IMG/VR virus record: IMGVR_UViG_3300027797_000150
Coordinates: 1-23,096 of that record
Strand: one strand, 5' to 3'
DNA: 23,096 nt
Source of the DNA: a virus
Part shown: positions 1-7,880 of the stretch, piece after piece
How positions within the stretch are numbered: the first letter of the stretch is position 1
Layout of the letters: the number at the start of each line of letters is the position of its first letter
The notes under the pieces: model-generated
The model's input: only the letters and a program-made list of their open reading frames with translations
Told to the model about the DNA's origin: nothing
Database searches by the model: none
Made by a program: the position numbers and the translations under genes

Positions 1-204
1 GATACCACTGAAATCAACGTTGCTTAAATCAAGAGTTGGAAATCCAAGAAATCCAATACCTCCAAACTCAAGCCCGCCCGACTTACGAACAGCCTTAGCG
101 TCCCTCATCTGTTTAGACGAAATAGAACCCTTCTTGGCTACCGTACGCACACCAGCTGGAGCCTTAGATGCTGGTTTGTTGGTTCTTACAATAGGTTTAG
201 CCAT
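1..204 (-). CDS. Unrecognised protein downstream of tape measure, N-terminal 68 residues only
   Basis: The reading frame begins with ATG at 204 and stays open for 68 codons to the window edge, so the C-terminus is missing. The start overlaps the tape measure stop as TAATG, and a purine stretch GAGAGACGA lies just upstream, which suggests translational coupling. The first 45 residues are basic and rich in Lys, Ala and Ser. They are followed by a Gly/Phe/Leu-rich part containing FGGIGFLGF. I do not recognise the family. Its position directly after the tape measure gene of a contractile tail suggests a baseplate or tail-hub protein, but that rests on gene order alone. Confidence 0.7.
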   Translation of the reverse strand, partial: MAKPIVRTNKPASKAPAGVRTVAKKGSISSKQMRDAKAVRKSGGLEFGGIGFLGFPTLDLSNVDFSGI

Positions 205-3200
205 TATCGTCTCTCACTACTAGTACGTTCAGCGCGCTTGATCTTATCAAGAACCTTGTTTGCAAGAGCTTCCTCATCCATACCAGCACTCGCATTCACT
301 TCAATGGTGTAGTAGTTGCTTGTGGAGCCACCACCACTACCGCCTCCGCCAACATAGGAAGAAGAAGAGTCACCAACAGGTGGCACAACATGAAGATGAC
401 GTTGTTCTCCTGGGCCTCCGTGAAACTCTGCGAAACCACCAGCTTCTTTCACATTCTGTGAGTATGAAACAAGGTTGTCACCTGTGAGGTCAAAGGCTCG
501 ACCTGTGATGTGATCTGAGTTCATTGAACCAACGTTTGTGTTTCGGATACCCGAGGTGATGAGGCGTTTCCCTGGTGTCATTGCGTTGAAACTGCTGTGT
601 GCAGCGAGGGTGCGACTGAAACGAGAAGTTGTTGTGTCGCCTGATCCTGATCCTGATCGTGGCATTTGCATCCACTCTTTCTGCTGATCAGTTAATTTAT
701 CTCCCCATCCATTTGCTGCGCCGCCAGGAACTGCTGGCACTACAGAAGTTGTCACAGGAACAGCAGGGGCGGGCTGTCCAGTCAAGGCGGCCCTAATTGC
801 ATCCGCAGCATAAGTTCCTCCGGTTTGCATGGCTTGCTGCATGGCTGATGCTGAGTTCTGCATTGTTCCGCCAAGCACTGTTTGAAGCTTGCCCATTGTT
901 TCTGGAGTTACTTCAAGTCCTTGTTCTTGAAGCCATTTGGCTAGATCTGTTGTTCCAGTTGATAAAGCTTGAGCAATTGGTTTACCACTAGAAGCAGCTT
1001 TCAAAGCAATTTCTTGCATCTTGTCTTCAAAGTCCTTGTTGAACTTGCCGTCAAACTGCATACGTGCAAATGGGTCTGTCTTTGAGTTATTTATCTCGTC
1101 AATCATTCCACCAGAACGATTACCCTCTGCATCAACTTCTCCGTAGATGGAGTTCTCAAGTTGAGAAATTACATTCTTGGCTACGCCACGCTTCTTTGCT
1201 TGCTCAAGCACCGCCAAGAGCTGATTCTGAAGCATCCCATTCTCGCCAGCTTTGCCAGTAAGTTGCTCAAACGAAACATTCCCTGCTGAAAGTTCAGACA
1301 TTGAGTTGTTGATTATTTCGTTGAGTGTTTCACCAGCAACTCTCGTGCCTTCAGATGCGCTAACAGTTCCCTTTGTGCTAAGCAGTGTCTGAAGTTGAGT
1401 TTCAAGACGGCTACGCGACTCAGCAACAGCCATATCTGCCTGCGTCTTACCAAACAATGAACGACCGAAACGTCCAGCACCATTAGATATACGTGTTGCG
1501 GTATCTCCAACCATCCCAATGAGTTTGTTGAAGTCCAGAATGCCTGGAACCACATCAGAAAGCGAACGACCCGTCTTCTTGAATAAGTTCGCTACTTGAT
1601 CCATAGAGATACCAAGACTCTCAGTTACATCACTAGTCTTCTTACTGTTTGCGCTGAAATGCTTCTGCTTAGTAGTAATTTCCTTCAAAGATCTTGCGTA
1701 ATCTTCACCAGCGGCAGCAGCATCAGGATATTTCTCCTTCAATGCATCTAGGTCTTTATTTAACTGTGCAATGTCTCCGTCATACTTTGAACCAGCAAAG
1801 GCTTTAAGTGCTCCTACTGCGTGTTTATCGTCGCCCTTTCCGCTCATAGAGGCGAGAGTGGCAGCAGAAGCTCCTCGAGCTTTCAAGAACTTCTGGGCGT
1901 ATTTCTCAATTATGTCGTCTTCGGAACCGAGATCTTTACCATCAAGTGTTCCGCCCTTAAACTTGAATGCTTCCTCTGTTCGGCTTGTCTTTCGGGTGAC
2001 AGTTTCCTGCTTGACAGAAGTGGCGCCAGTTTCTTTCTTCAGATATGCAACAAAGTCTTTCTGTATCTTTGCTTGAGCTGCCACCTTCTTGGCTTCTTGT
2101 TTCTTAATCCTGGCTTCTAGATTGGTACTTGACCCAGCTACAAGTTGATCAAGTCCCATCCTCTCCCGATTAGCAGCGTCTCGAGCTTGAACGAAATCAT
2201 CCTGAGTGTTGAACGTTCTTCCATCAAAGATTGCTGATCGCATATTTGCTGCTGATGTTTGTCGGTTCTGATCCCGAAGCTTCCCAGCATTTCTGTAGGC
2301 AGAGATACCACCAATCAGACCGCCGCCAATAGCACCGATGGCCATACCCCAAGGGCCGAAAGCAGCACCCATAGAAGCACCCATACCGGCACCACTCAAA
2401 GCCCCACCAGCAGCGGCCATACCTTGATTTGTTCCAGCTCTCTGTTGAATGTAAGAACCAAGCATCGTTGCACCAACAGTTGCGGCCATACCGCCCGCTG
2501 CTTTACCAAACTGTTTCGCCGAATCCTTCACGAATGCTTTAGCCTGGGTCTTGCCAGCCAATTTCGCCGCCGCATCAGCATCTTTCCTAATTTGCGCTCT
2601 CGTAACAGGATCCTTGTGTGCGCCGCGAATCGTGTTCATATCACGTGCTCGCTTCAGGGCTTCTTTATCGTCAACCGACATTCCCGTCTTTGTATCAATG
2701 TAGCCACCCATCATTGGATCCTTCTTTAATCCAAGAAGATGAGGGTTTGACATCAATCTCTTATCTTCGGCATGCGCGTCTCTTAGCGAGAATCTTGCAT
2801 GATCACCGAAACTGGTTGAATACCCGCTTTGGTAAGCAGCACCCGCACCCTTTGATGACCCAAGTACCGACAAACCAAACCCCATACCATTGCGCATGTT
2901 CTGAGAGAACTGTCCACCACGTTGACCCGATAACAAAGCGGCAGGAAGAACACCAGCACCAGCAGCACGATTGGCTTTGTAATTAGCATTACTTGTAGCT
3001 GCAGCTTGCGTCCTTGCGCCGAAACCAGACATGCCCATCATCAACGGCATTGCGAGCATTCCGAGAGGGCCAGCGCCCATACCCATACCGCCAGCCATCA
3101 TGGCGGCACCAGCAGCACCCTTACCGCCCATCTTTCCTCTGCCACCCATCATCTTGCCCATAAGCAGAAGAGGGAGAAGCATCTTGAACGGGCCGCCCGT

Positions 3201-4706
3201 AAGGCTCGCAACAACACTGCTTAATCCGAGGAACATCTGAAGGATTGGTGCCAAGACTGCCTTCAACTGGAACAAGCCATCAATGACGTTGTGAAGGATG
3301 TCGCCAAAGTTCTCAATAGCAACAGTGAACCCACTGAGGCTTTGACCCTCAATAAGACCGTTGAACTTTGTCAGTGCATAAACAAGGTTCTCTCCGATTA
3401 CTTTCGCAATCGGTTTCAGAACACTCTTGTAAAGCTTGTCCCAGCCTGCTGTGAGTTTCGTTAATGCACCACCCATGCCGCCAAAGAAGTTACGGATGGC
3501 AAGACCCATGCCTCTAATCTTGTCGCCCCAACCTAGGATGTTGGGCATGTTGGCGTTGATTGAGTTTGCGAGTTTGTCAAACATCCTCGTGATGATGTTG
3601 TTGTTTGCGTCACCAATCTTGAACAACTGAGGGAACACCTTCTGAAGCGTTCCGTTAATCTTCAGAACAAATGTGCTGATTTCGCGTTCAACCAAGTTGA
3701 TTGGCCCCTGGAACGTCTTCAAGAACGGCTCACCAAGACGCGTTAACTGTTCCTTAACCCCTCTGAACGAAGCCTTCAACCTTCCGATAAGAGTGTTGTT
3801 GATCTGCTCAAGAGCCCCGTTGAAAGGAAGTAAAGCTTTGAGTTTGCCTTCGTTGACAGCAGCGAAGAACTTCTGATACGAGACCGTTCCGGCTTTGGCC
3901 GCAGCAGCACCCTTTGCGGTTCCACCAGCCATCTCATCGAAAGCCTTAGCAAGCATCGGAGCCGACTGTTGAAGTTCTGCGTAGGTCTTAGCAGTAATCT
4001 TCTTGTCTTTCTCCGCCTGCATCATGGTCTTCTGGATTTCAGCAAGTTTCTTGGGGTCGCCCATTGCGTAGTCGGCGTACCGTGCAAGTTGGTTACGGAA
4101 AGCTGCGTCAATCGTCTTGCCCTGGGAAGCGGCTGACTGAATAATGCTTCCCATTGTCTTTGCGTCAAACATTGCGAAACGCCTATCCGCATAGACAGCG
4201 TTCGTTTGTGATCGAGACTCTTTCATCCCGCCCATCAACGGGGCCATGGTTGCAGCCTGTAGTTCCCGCATAGCAGCCAGAACCGTACCTATGGCCGCTA
4301 TGGCGACCCCTGCCGCGGCTCCAGTCCCCCTTAGGAGGGCGTGGAAGCCTTTCATGGCGTACTGCCCTGCTATGAGGGCTAGTTTCATTGCTGCGAGTGC
4401 TGCAGTAAATCCAAGGAACTCAATGCCAGCAAACTTGGCAAACTTACCAAGCCTTCCAAACATATTCTTGAGGGTCTCACCAGTCTTAGCGAGCTTGTCG
4501 TGATCACCAGACAGCCTCTTGCTAGTTCTAGACATATTGTCAAGGTCGTTGTTGAACGACTTACTAGCACCAGAAGCACCCTTGGAGGATTGCTCTAGTG
4601 CTTTGAGACGCTTCTCTAACGCCGCTAAACGGGCTTCAGCACCAGCATCATCAACATCTACTTTGATGTTTACGTTGGCGGTCGCTCCGCCTCCAGTCAT
4701 GCTCAT
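204..4706 (-). CDS. Tail tape measure protein (1500 aa) with C-terminal M15-type peptidase domain
   Basis: This long tail protein would fill the tube, set tail length and pass into the host envelope on injection. It follows the tail chaperone pair, the standard place for a tape measure gene. The N-terminus has a short beta stretch (VNIKVDVDD) and then a coiled coil over about residues 20-80. Hydrophobic segments follow at about 85-150. A Met/Gly-rich hydrophobic stretch lies near 505-565 and a glycine-zipper-like segment near 760-805. About residues 1365-1441 form a peptidase-like domain, listed separately. A Gly/Ser linker and a short amphipathic tail (NYYTIEVNA to the end) close the protein. 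The ATG at 4706 follows a strong GGAGGGGG ribosome site; a second ATG two codons later is also possible. The full length would span at most about 225 nm at 1.5 angstrom per residue, less the globular parts. Confidence 0.92.
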   Translation of the reverse strand: MSMTGGGATANVNIKVDVDDAGAEARLAALEKRLKALEQSSKGASGASKSFNNDLDNMSRTSKRLSGDHDKLAKTGETLKNMFGRLGKFAKFAGIEFLGFTAALAAMKLALIAGQYAMKGFHALLRGTGAAAGVAIAAIGTVLAAMRELQAATMAPLMGGMKESRSQTNAVYADRRFAMFDAKTMGSIIQSAASQGKTIDAAFRNQLARYADYAMGDPKKLAEIQKTMMQAEKDKKITAKTYAELQQSAPMLAKAFDEMAGGTAKGAAAAKAGTVSYQKFFAAVNEGKLKALLPFNGALEQINNTLIGRLKASFRGVKEQLTRLGEPFLKTFQGPINLVEREISTFVLKINGTLQKVFPQLFKIGDANNNIITRMFDKLANSINANMPNILGWGDKIRGMGLAIRNFFGGMGGALTKLTAGWDKLYKSVLKPIAKVIGENLVYALTKFNGLIEGQSLSGFTVAIENFGDILHNVIDGLFQLKAVLAPILQMFLGLSSVVASLTGGPFKMLLPLLLMGKMMGGRGKMGGKGAAGAAMMAGGMGMGAGPLGMLAMPLMMGMSGFGARTQAAATSNANYKANRAAGAGVLPAALLSGQRGGQFSQNMRNGMGFGLSVLGSSKGAGAAYQSGYSTSFGDHARFSLRDAHAEDKRLMSNPHLLGLKKDPMMGGYIDTKTGMSVDDKEALKRARDMNTIRGAHKDPVTRAQIRKDADAAAKLAGKTQAKAFVKDSAKQFGKAAGGMAATVGATMLGSYIQQRAGTNQGMAAAGGALSGAGMGASMGAAFGPWGMAIGAIGGGLIGGISAYRNAGKLRDQNRQTSAANMRSAIFDGRTFNTQDDFVQARDAANRERMGLDQLVAGSSTNLEARIKKQEAKKVAAQAKIQKDFVAYLKKETGATSVKQETVTRKTSRTEEAFKFKGGTLDGKDLGSEDDIIEKYAQKFLKARGASAATLASMSGKGDDKHAVGALKAFAGSKYDGDIAQLNKDLDALKEKYPDAAAAGEDYARSLKEITTKQKHFSANSKKTSDVTESLGISMDQVANLFKKTGRSLSDVVPGILDFNKLIGMVGDTATRISNGAGRFGRSLFGKTQADMAVAESRSRLETQLQTLLSTKGTVSASEGTRVAGETLNEIINNSMSELSAGNVSFEQLTGKAGENGMLQNQLLAVLEQAKKRGVAKNVISQLENSIYGEVDAEGNRSGGMIDEINNSKTDPFARMQFDGKFNKDFEDKMQEIALKAASSGKPIAQALSTGTTDLAKWLQEQGLEVTPETMGKLQTVLGGTMQNSASAMQQAMQTGGTYAADAIRAALTGQPAPAVPVTTSVVPAVPGGAANGWGDKLTDQQKEWMQMPRSGSGSGDTTTSRFSRTLAAHSSFNAMTPGKRLITSGIRNTNVGSMNSDHITGRAFDLTGDNLVSYSQNVKEAGGFAEFHGGPGEQRHLHVVPPVGDSSSSYVGGGGSGGGSTSNYYTIEVNASAGMDEEALANKVLDKIKRAERTSSERR
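384..614 (-). other. M15-type (D-Ala-D-Ala / endopeptidase-like) zinc peptidase domain inside the tape measure protein
   Basis: Within the tape measure protein, about residues 1365-1441 match the pattern of peptidase M15 enzymes. There is an ITSGIR entry motif, then SDHITGRAFDL giving a zinc-ligand His (1399) and Asp (1406), a GGFAEFHG stretch, and a closing RHLHVVP giving a His-x-His pair (1437, 1439). Family knowledge: M15 enzymes bind zinc through His, Asp and His and cut peptide cross-links or stems in peptidoglycan. Inference: the domain opens the host wall locally while the tape measure protein leaves the tube. All ligand positions appear intact. Gly/Ser-rich linkers flank the domain on both sides, which suits an independently folding module. 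Confidence 0.8.
640..657. repeat. Three tandem copies of CCTGAT
   Basis: Three perfect 6-bp copies lie inside the tape measure gene. On the coding strand they read as alternating Ser-Gly codons, forming the flexible linker just before the peptidase-like domain. They could vary in copy number by replication slippage without breaking the frame. Confidence 0.8.
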
Positions 4707-4747
4707 TGCTAGTCACCCCCTCCGTTAGTTAGGACGGCAACCACAAG

Positions 4748-5002
4748 CTATTTAGCCTTCATTTGCTTGGCTTGCTCTTCATGGTCGCGCGATATGACTT
4801 TAGCACAGGCGACTCTTAGCAACCACAGATGCTCCGATGAGTCAAGTACCGAAATCGGGTCTATGTGGAATGTCTCTGCGACTCTCGCCGAAGAGACTAT
4901 GTAGGGATCTTCAAGCAGCCACTCTATGGCTGCTTCGTAGGGTCCACCTGTTCGACGCTGTCGTTGAATCCTGCAGCCTCCATGATCGCCAGAGCTGTAG
5001 CT
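4748..5002 (-). CDS. Tail assembly chaperone T region, reached by -1 frameshift from G
   Basis: A second frame stays open from 5002 to a TAG at 4748 and carries protein-like sequence, including EAAIEWLLEDPY and DSSEHLWLLRVACAKV, with a basic C-terminus. It overlaps the end of chaperone G and lies -1 relative to it. There is no ATG or GTG early in this frame, so it is unlikely to be an independent gene. In long-tailed phages the frame after the sheath/tube genes and before the tape measure gene is typically made as a G-T fusion by ribosomal frameshifting, and the T part recruits the tape measure protein. With a shift at 4939-4945 the fusion would be about 221 residues. The listed start is the limit of the open frame, not a start codon. 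The alternative is a rare internal start such as TTG, which would give only a short fragment. Confidence 0.75.
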   Translation of the reverse strand, partial: SYSSGDHGGCRIQRQRRTGGPYEAAIEWLLEDPYIVSSARVAETFHIDPISVLDSSEHLWLLRVACAKVISRDHEEQAKQMKAK

Positions 5003-5412
5003 TCAATGTGTGGCTCAACAACATAGATTGAACGAATTGCGTCCTGGACTCGATCTGCGCCAACCATGTTCATGATTTCTTCAGAACCGAAAGTTACAGG
5101 CTCTGTGTTCTTGTCGGTGACAATTTCGTTGTCAATAAGGATTCCAGAGCAAGTGTTAGCGAGTACATAGCAAGCGAACTTGGTTGCGTCCATGCCGTTC
5201 TTTGTGTCTTCACCAGAGTTACGTCGCCATGCGCGAACTTGATTCTGGTTGATGTTTGGCGAGTAACGAATGACCATTGATGGGCGTTCCGGAACCTCAA
5301 GGTGAATCTCGGGTCGGCGTACCTTCTTGGCTAGTTCGCTCTTTAACCTGTCAAGAACATTGTTGCTCTCAACTTTGGCCGTGTAAAGCTCGTCGTCAGT
5401 ATTGAAGTCCAT
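4924..5412 (-). CDS. Tail assembly chaperone G (162 aa)
   Basis: This protein sits between tail tube and tape measure genes, the invariant place of the G chaperone that coats the tape measure protein during tail assembly. It starts MDFNTDDELY and has charged helical sequence throughout, with a hydrophobic middle (FACYVLANTCSGILIDNE) and a C-terminal helix (ATALAIMEAAGF). The ATG at 5412 is chosen because GGAGGA stands eight bases before it; a longer frame to 5463 has no ribosome site and runs into the intergenic hairpin. The frame ends at TAG 4924, only four codons past the likely shift point, a spacing often seen in G/G-T pairs. The family assignment rests mainly on position, size and the overlapping T frame. 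Confidence 0.8.
   Translation of the reverse strand: MDFNTDDELYTAKVESNNVLDRLKSELAKKVRRPEIHLEVPERPSMVIRYSPNINQNQVRAWRRNSGEDTKNGMDATKFACYVLANTCSGILIDNEIVTDKNTEPVTFGSEEIMNMVGADRVQDAIRSIYVVEPHIEATALAIMEAAGFNDSVEQVDPTKQP
4939..4945 (-). promoter_or_regulatory. Best candidate -1 slippage site, GGACCCT
   Basis: Read in the G frame this is G GAC CCT. After a -1 slip the second tRNA re-pairs perfectly (CCC), but the first (Asp on GGA) re-pairs poorly, so this is not a canonical X XXY YYZ heptamer. It is the best of the codon pairs I examined between 5002, where the T frame opens, and 4924, where G stops. Confidence 0.3.
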
Positions 5413-5437
5413 AGTGTTATTCCTCCGTAGTAGTAAG

Positions 5438-5453
5438 CAGCCTGTTTGGGCTG
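5438..5453 (-). other. Small hairpin between tail tube and chaperone G
   Basis: The transcribed strand reads CAGCC-CAAACA-GGCTG, a perfect 5-bp stem with a 6-nt loop, in the 78-nt gap between the tube stop and the chaperone start. No run of U follows, so it does not look like a strong intrinsic terminator. It could lower read-through from the highly expressed tube gene or protect an mRNA end. Chance occurrence is quite possible. Confidence 0.35.
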
Positions 5454-5490
5454 AACAAACCATACCACGAGGATGACCCTGTGGGGACTA

Positions 5491-6000
5491 CTAACTTGTG
5501 GCTGGGGCTGCAGCTACTGGAGCGGCTGGAGCGCTACTTGAGTCTGTTGACGAACTTACAGCAAATGTCAAAGAGAAGGTAGCAGGACCGCCCGATGAGG
5601 CATCGCCGTCTGGCTCTGTGATGTTTACAAGAATGCAATTCTCGTATTTGCGAGTGTAACCAGTCTGAACTCCGTCTGCGTCAAGGGTGATGATTTCAAC
5701 CCTGAAGTACTTCTTGCCAACCTTGTTTCTGTATGTAGAAATCAACGGGGCGTCAACTAATGGGTCGTAATGGCGAGTAACCGTTACATCGCCAACTTCA
5801 ATAACTGAAGGGAGAACTTCGGGGAATGTTGATCCGCCGTCGTAAACCTTCTCAACAGAAGCCTGCACTTCACCACCAGAAACCTGGGAGAAGTATGGAC
5901 GCGTAGTTGACGAGAACTGGTTGAGTACCTCGGCCGTACCACCCATGCCGGTTAAAGAGATGACTTTAGCGACTACTTGTCTTTGGGAAATCTTTGCCAT
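5491..6000 (-). CDS. Tail tube protein (169 aa)
   Basis: This is the inner tube subunit of a contractile tail, of the T4 gp19-like type in size and beta-rich composition. It lies directly after the tail sheath gene with an 18-nt gap, the usual arrangement. The core has alternating beta-type segments (VTVTRHYDP, KKYFRVEIITLDADG, ATFSLTFAV) and ends with a Ser/Ala/Pro-rich tail of about 20 residues that is probably unstructured. The ATG at 6000 is preceded by an AAGGAA ribosome site. The conserved PLVDAPLIST region and the EPDGDASSGG loop fit tube proteins of this class as I remember them. The assignment is strong because of the sheath neighbour. Confidence 0.88.
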   Translation of the reverse strand: MAKISQRQVVAKVISLTGMGGTAEVLNQFSSTTRPYFSQVSGGEVQASVEKVYDGGSTFPEVLPSVIEVGDVTVTRHYDPLVDAPLISTYRNKVGKKYFRVEIITLDADGVQTGYTRKYENCILVNITEPDGDASSGGPATFSLTFAVSSSTDSSSAPAAPVAAAPATS

Positions 6001-6018
6001 TGTCTGTTGTTCCTTCTG

Positions 6019-7491
6019 TTACAAAGCCGTCGTCAAGGACGACTTGGTGATTGTGAGTGTGATCAGGTCAGCAACACCAGAAACACGCACACCGATGGAA
6101 GCACTAATCTTCCCCTCAGCAAGTGCAGTAACTGGATTGAGAGAATCCGACACGTCGACGCGATAACCACGGTCAATGTCGTTACCAAACGCATCAACCA
6201 TTGCGTAAACGCCACCCTTGTTCTTGGTGTTCTCCATGATTGTGGTCAAAGCAGAAGCGATTGACCCAAAGAGTGTCTTCCTGCTGTCAATTGTTGAGAA
6301 CACAAACTCCTCAAGAGCCTTCTCGGACTCGGAAGCGATTTGGTTAACCGTGTCGCGGTACGTGATGTACCTCCAGTTTCCAGTGTCATTTGAAGCAGAA
6401 CGGGCACCATAGATGCGTACCTGACCATCAATAACCCGGATTGCGTTCACTTTGCCTTCATCAAGTGCATTAGAGATGGTCTTTGGAACCTTCGTTGTTG
6501 CACCGTTTGAGGAAAGACCTACGACATACCGTGCAGCTGATGCAATTCCTGCACCTGGCTTCCAAGGCCCACCAACTCCAATGACTTGGCGTGCCCTTGC
6601 TGCAGCAGCGTAAGACTCAGGACTGATTACCCTTGTTGATCCGAGACCGTCAGGAACCACAACTTGTGGCCAGAAGAAAGCAATATGGCTTGCATTTGTC
6701 TTGTCTGTAGCTGTGCTTCCACCGTAGTTACCTGCTGCTGTGATCGCTGAGGTGTAAGAGGTTGCTGCACTAAAGCTTGCAAATGCAACCCTACGAGTTG
6801 CTACTGCATGAGCAAGAAGACCATCCCAGATTGTTGATCCGTAATAACCAGGGGCTGCTACGGCACCAGTACCGAACTCTTCTGAGAAATCATCAAGAGC
6901 GGTAACTACTGTTGCGTCAACAATGGTGTCAGTGTCGGCATCGCCACCAGTGAGTGTTACGTCATGGCTGTATGGGATGTCTTCTGAAGCACCTGCGGTT
7001 GCTACAAGAATGTTTGGAATTGCTGCGTTGATGTCAGCAATTGCGGCTGCACTGGTTTCGTATCCTGCGCCAGCAAAGATTTGAGCACCATTGAGTGTGA
7101 TTGTGATTGAGAACTCACTACCAGCCTTTACAACTTCGGCTGTAATTCCTGTTCCCCAAGAGCCAGGGTTGGCGGCGGTAAGGGTGATGGCGGTATCTCC
7201 ACCACTAGCGTCAAGAAGGTTTCCTGTTGATGTCGTCGGTACAGTTCCTACAAGCCTGTTAACAACGGCACGAATACCGCCCTCTTCAAAGAATGTCTGA
7301 ACATGCTGATACAGCTTGCCGTCACCTGTGTAGTCACCGTATTCGGCAACAAACTCGGCCATACTCCTGACAACGAATGCGTCGGTACGACCGCGCTCTG
7401 CAATACCCACAATAAACAGCGTGCTGCTTGGGGCCTGTTCTGCACCGGCACCGCCGATACGAACACCTGTGTTGACGACTACGCCCGGCAT
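6019..7491 (-). CDS. Tail sheath protein (490 aa)
   Basis: This is the contractile sheath subunit that surrounds the tube and shortens to drive it through the host envelope. The N-terminus (MPGVVVNTGVRI) and the segment HVQTFFEEGGIRAVVNRLVG are typical of sheath proteins. A variable, Thr/Ala-rich insertion of about residues 70-200 probably forms the exposed domain. The C-terminal part contains KTISNALDEGKVNAIRVI, WRYITYRDT and DIDRGYRVDVSD, followed by the final beta strands used for inter-subunit handshakes. The length is normal for the family. The start overlaps the stop of the preceding gene as TAATG. This gene establishes the myovirus morphology. Confidence 0.95.
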   Translation of the reverse strand: MPGVVVNTGVRIGGAGAEQAPSSTLFIVGIAERGRTDAFVVRSMAEFVAEYGDYTGDGKLYQHVQTFFEEGGIRAVVNRLVGTVPTTSTGNLLDASGGDTAITLTAANPGSWGTGITAEVVKAGSEFSITITLNGAQIFAGAGYETSAAAIADINAAIPNILVATAGASEDIPYSHDVTLTGGDADTDTIVDATVVTALDDFSEEFGTGAVAAPGYYGSTIWDGLLAHAVATRRVAFASFSAATSYTSAITAAGNYGGSTATDKTNASHIAFFWPQVVVPDGLGSTRVISPESYAAAARARQVIGVGGPWKPGAGIASAARYVVGLSSNGATTKVPKTISNALDEGKVNAIRVIDGQVRIYGARSASNDTGNWRYITYRDTVNQIASESEKALEEFVFSTIDSRKTLFGSIASALTTIMENTKNKGGVYAMVDAFGNDIDRGYRVDVSDSLNPVTALAEGKISASIGVRVSGVADLITLTITKSSLTTAL

Positions 7492-7880
7492 TAGTTCTCC
7501 TTCGCCACTTTGTTCTTTGTGGATTTCTTGGTCTTGGTTTCTTCGCCTTCAGCGTCAGAATCTTCTTCCGCTGTAAGGTTCGCTTCTTCTGCTTCGTCAG
7601 CAACCGCTTCTTCTTCGAGTTTGACCTCGGGTTCCGATTCTGTTACTGGCTCTGGTTCGGGAGCTACGACTGGTTGCTCAGGCTTTGATGCCGAAGTATC
7701 CTGCTTTGAGGACAATAGCACCACAGCACCACAGTTGAGTGCAGAGGTCAATACCTCATCATTGAGTTCTACTTCTGCCGAAGAACGTGCGCCAACAGAA
7801 CGCCCGCTTGAAGAGATCTGAACGCGTTCTTGCGTCACATTGAAGATTGTTCCTGTGGCCATGCCGGCAATACTAGCCAT
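7491..7880 (-). CDS. Small protein with acidic low-complexity tail (129 aa), unknown
   Basis: I do not recognise this protein. Residues 1-55 look folded and beta-rich (GTIFNVTQERVQISSSGRSV and a VVLLSS strand). The remainder, about 60-120, is dominated by Glu, Ala, Pro, Ser and Val, is very acidic, and ends in a basic Lys-rich patch (TKTKKSTKNKVAKEN). Its start overlaps the stop of the upstream gene and its stop overlaps the sheath start, both as TAATG, so it is co-translated with neck and sheath genes. It may be a small virion or neck component, or a chaperone-like partner for the sheath. An ATG six codons in (7862) is an alternative start. Confidence 0.75.
   Translation of the reverse strand: MASIAGMATGTIFNVTQERVQISSSGRSVGARSSAEVELNDEVLTSALNCGAVVLLSSKQDTSASKPEQPVVAPEPEPVTESEPEVKLEEEAVADEAEEANLTAEEDSDAEGEETKTKKSTKNKVAKEN

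Noticed and set aside
2259-2729. 156-residue plus-strand frame inside the tape measure gene
   Set aside because: Antisense to a continuous 1500-codon gene; Thr/Ser/His-rich shadow composition, no family resemblance, and no upstream ribosome site noted.
5413-5463. Longer N-terminus for chaperone G
   Set aside because: The extension includes the intergenic hairpin and lacks a ribosome site, whereas ATG 5412 has GGAGGA at good spacing.
7510-7821. 103-residue Ser-rich plus-strand frame
   Set aside because: It is the complement of the Glu-rich tail of the minus-strand protein; GAA/GAG codons read in reverse give Ser/Phe codons, which explains it.
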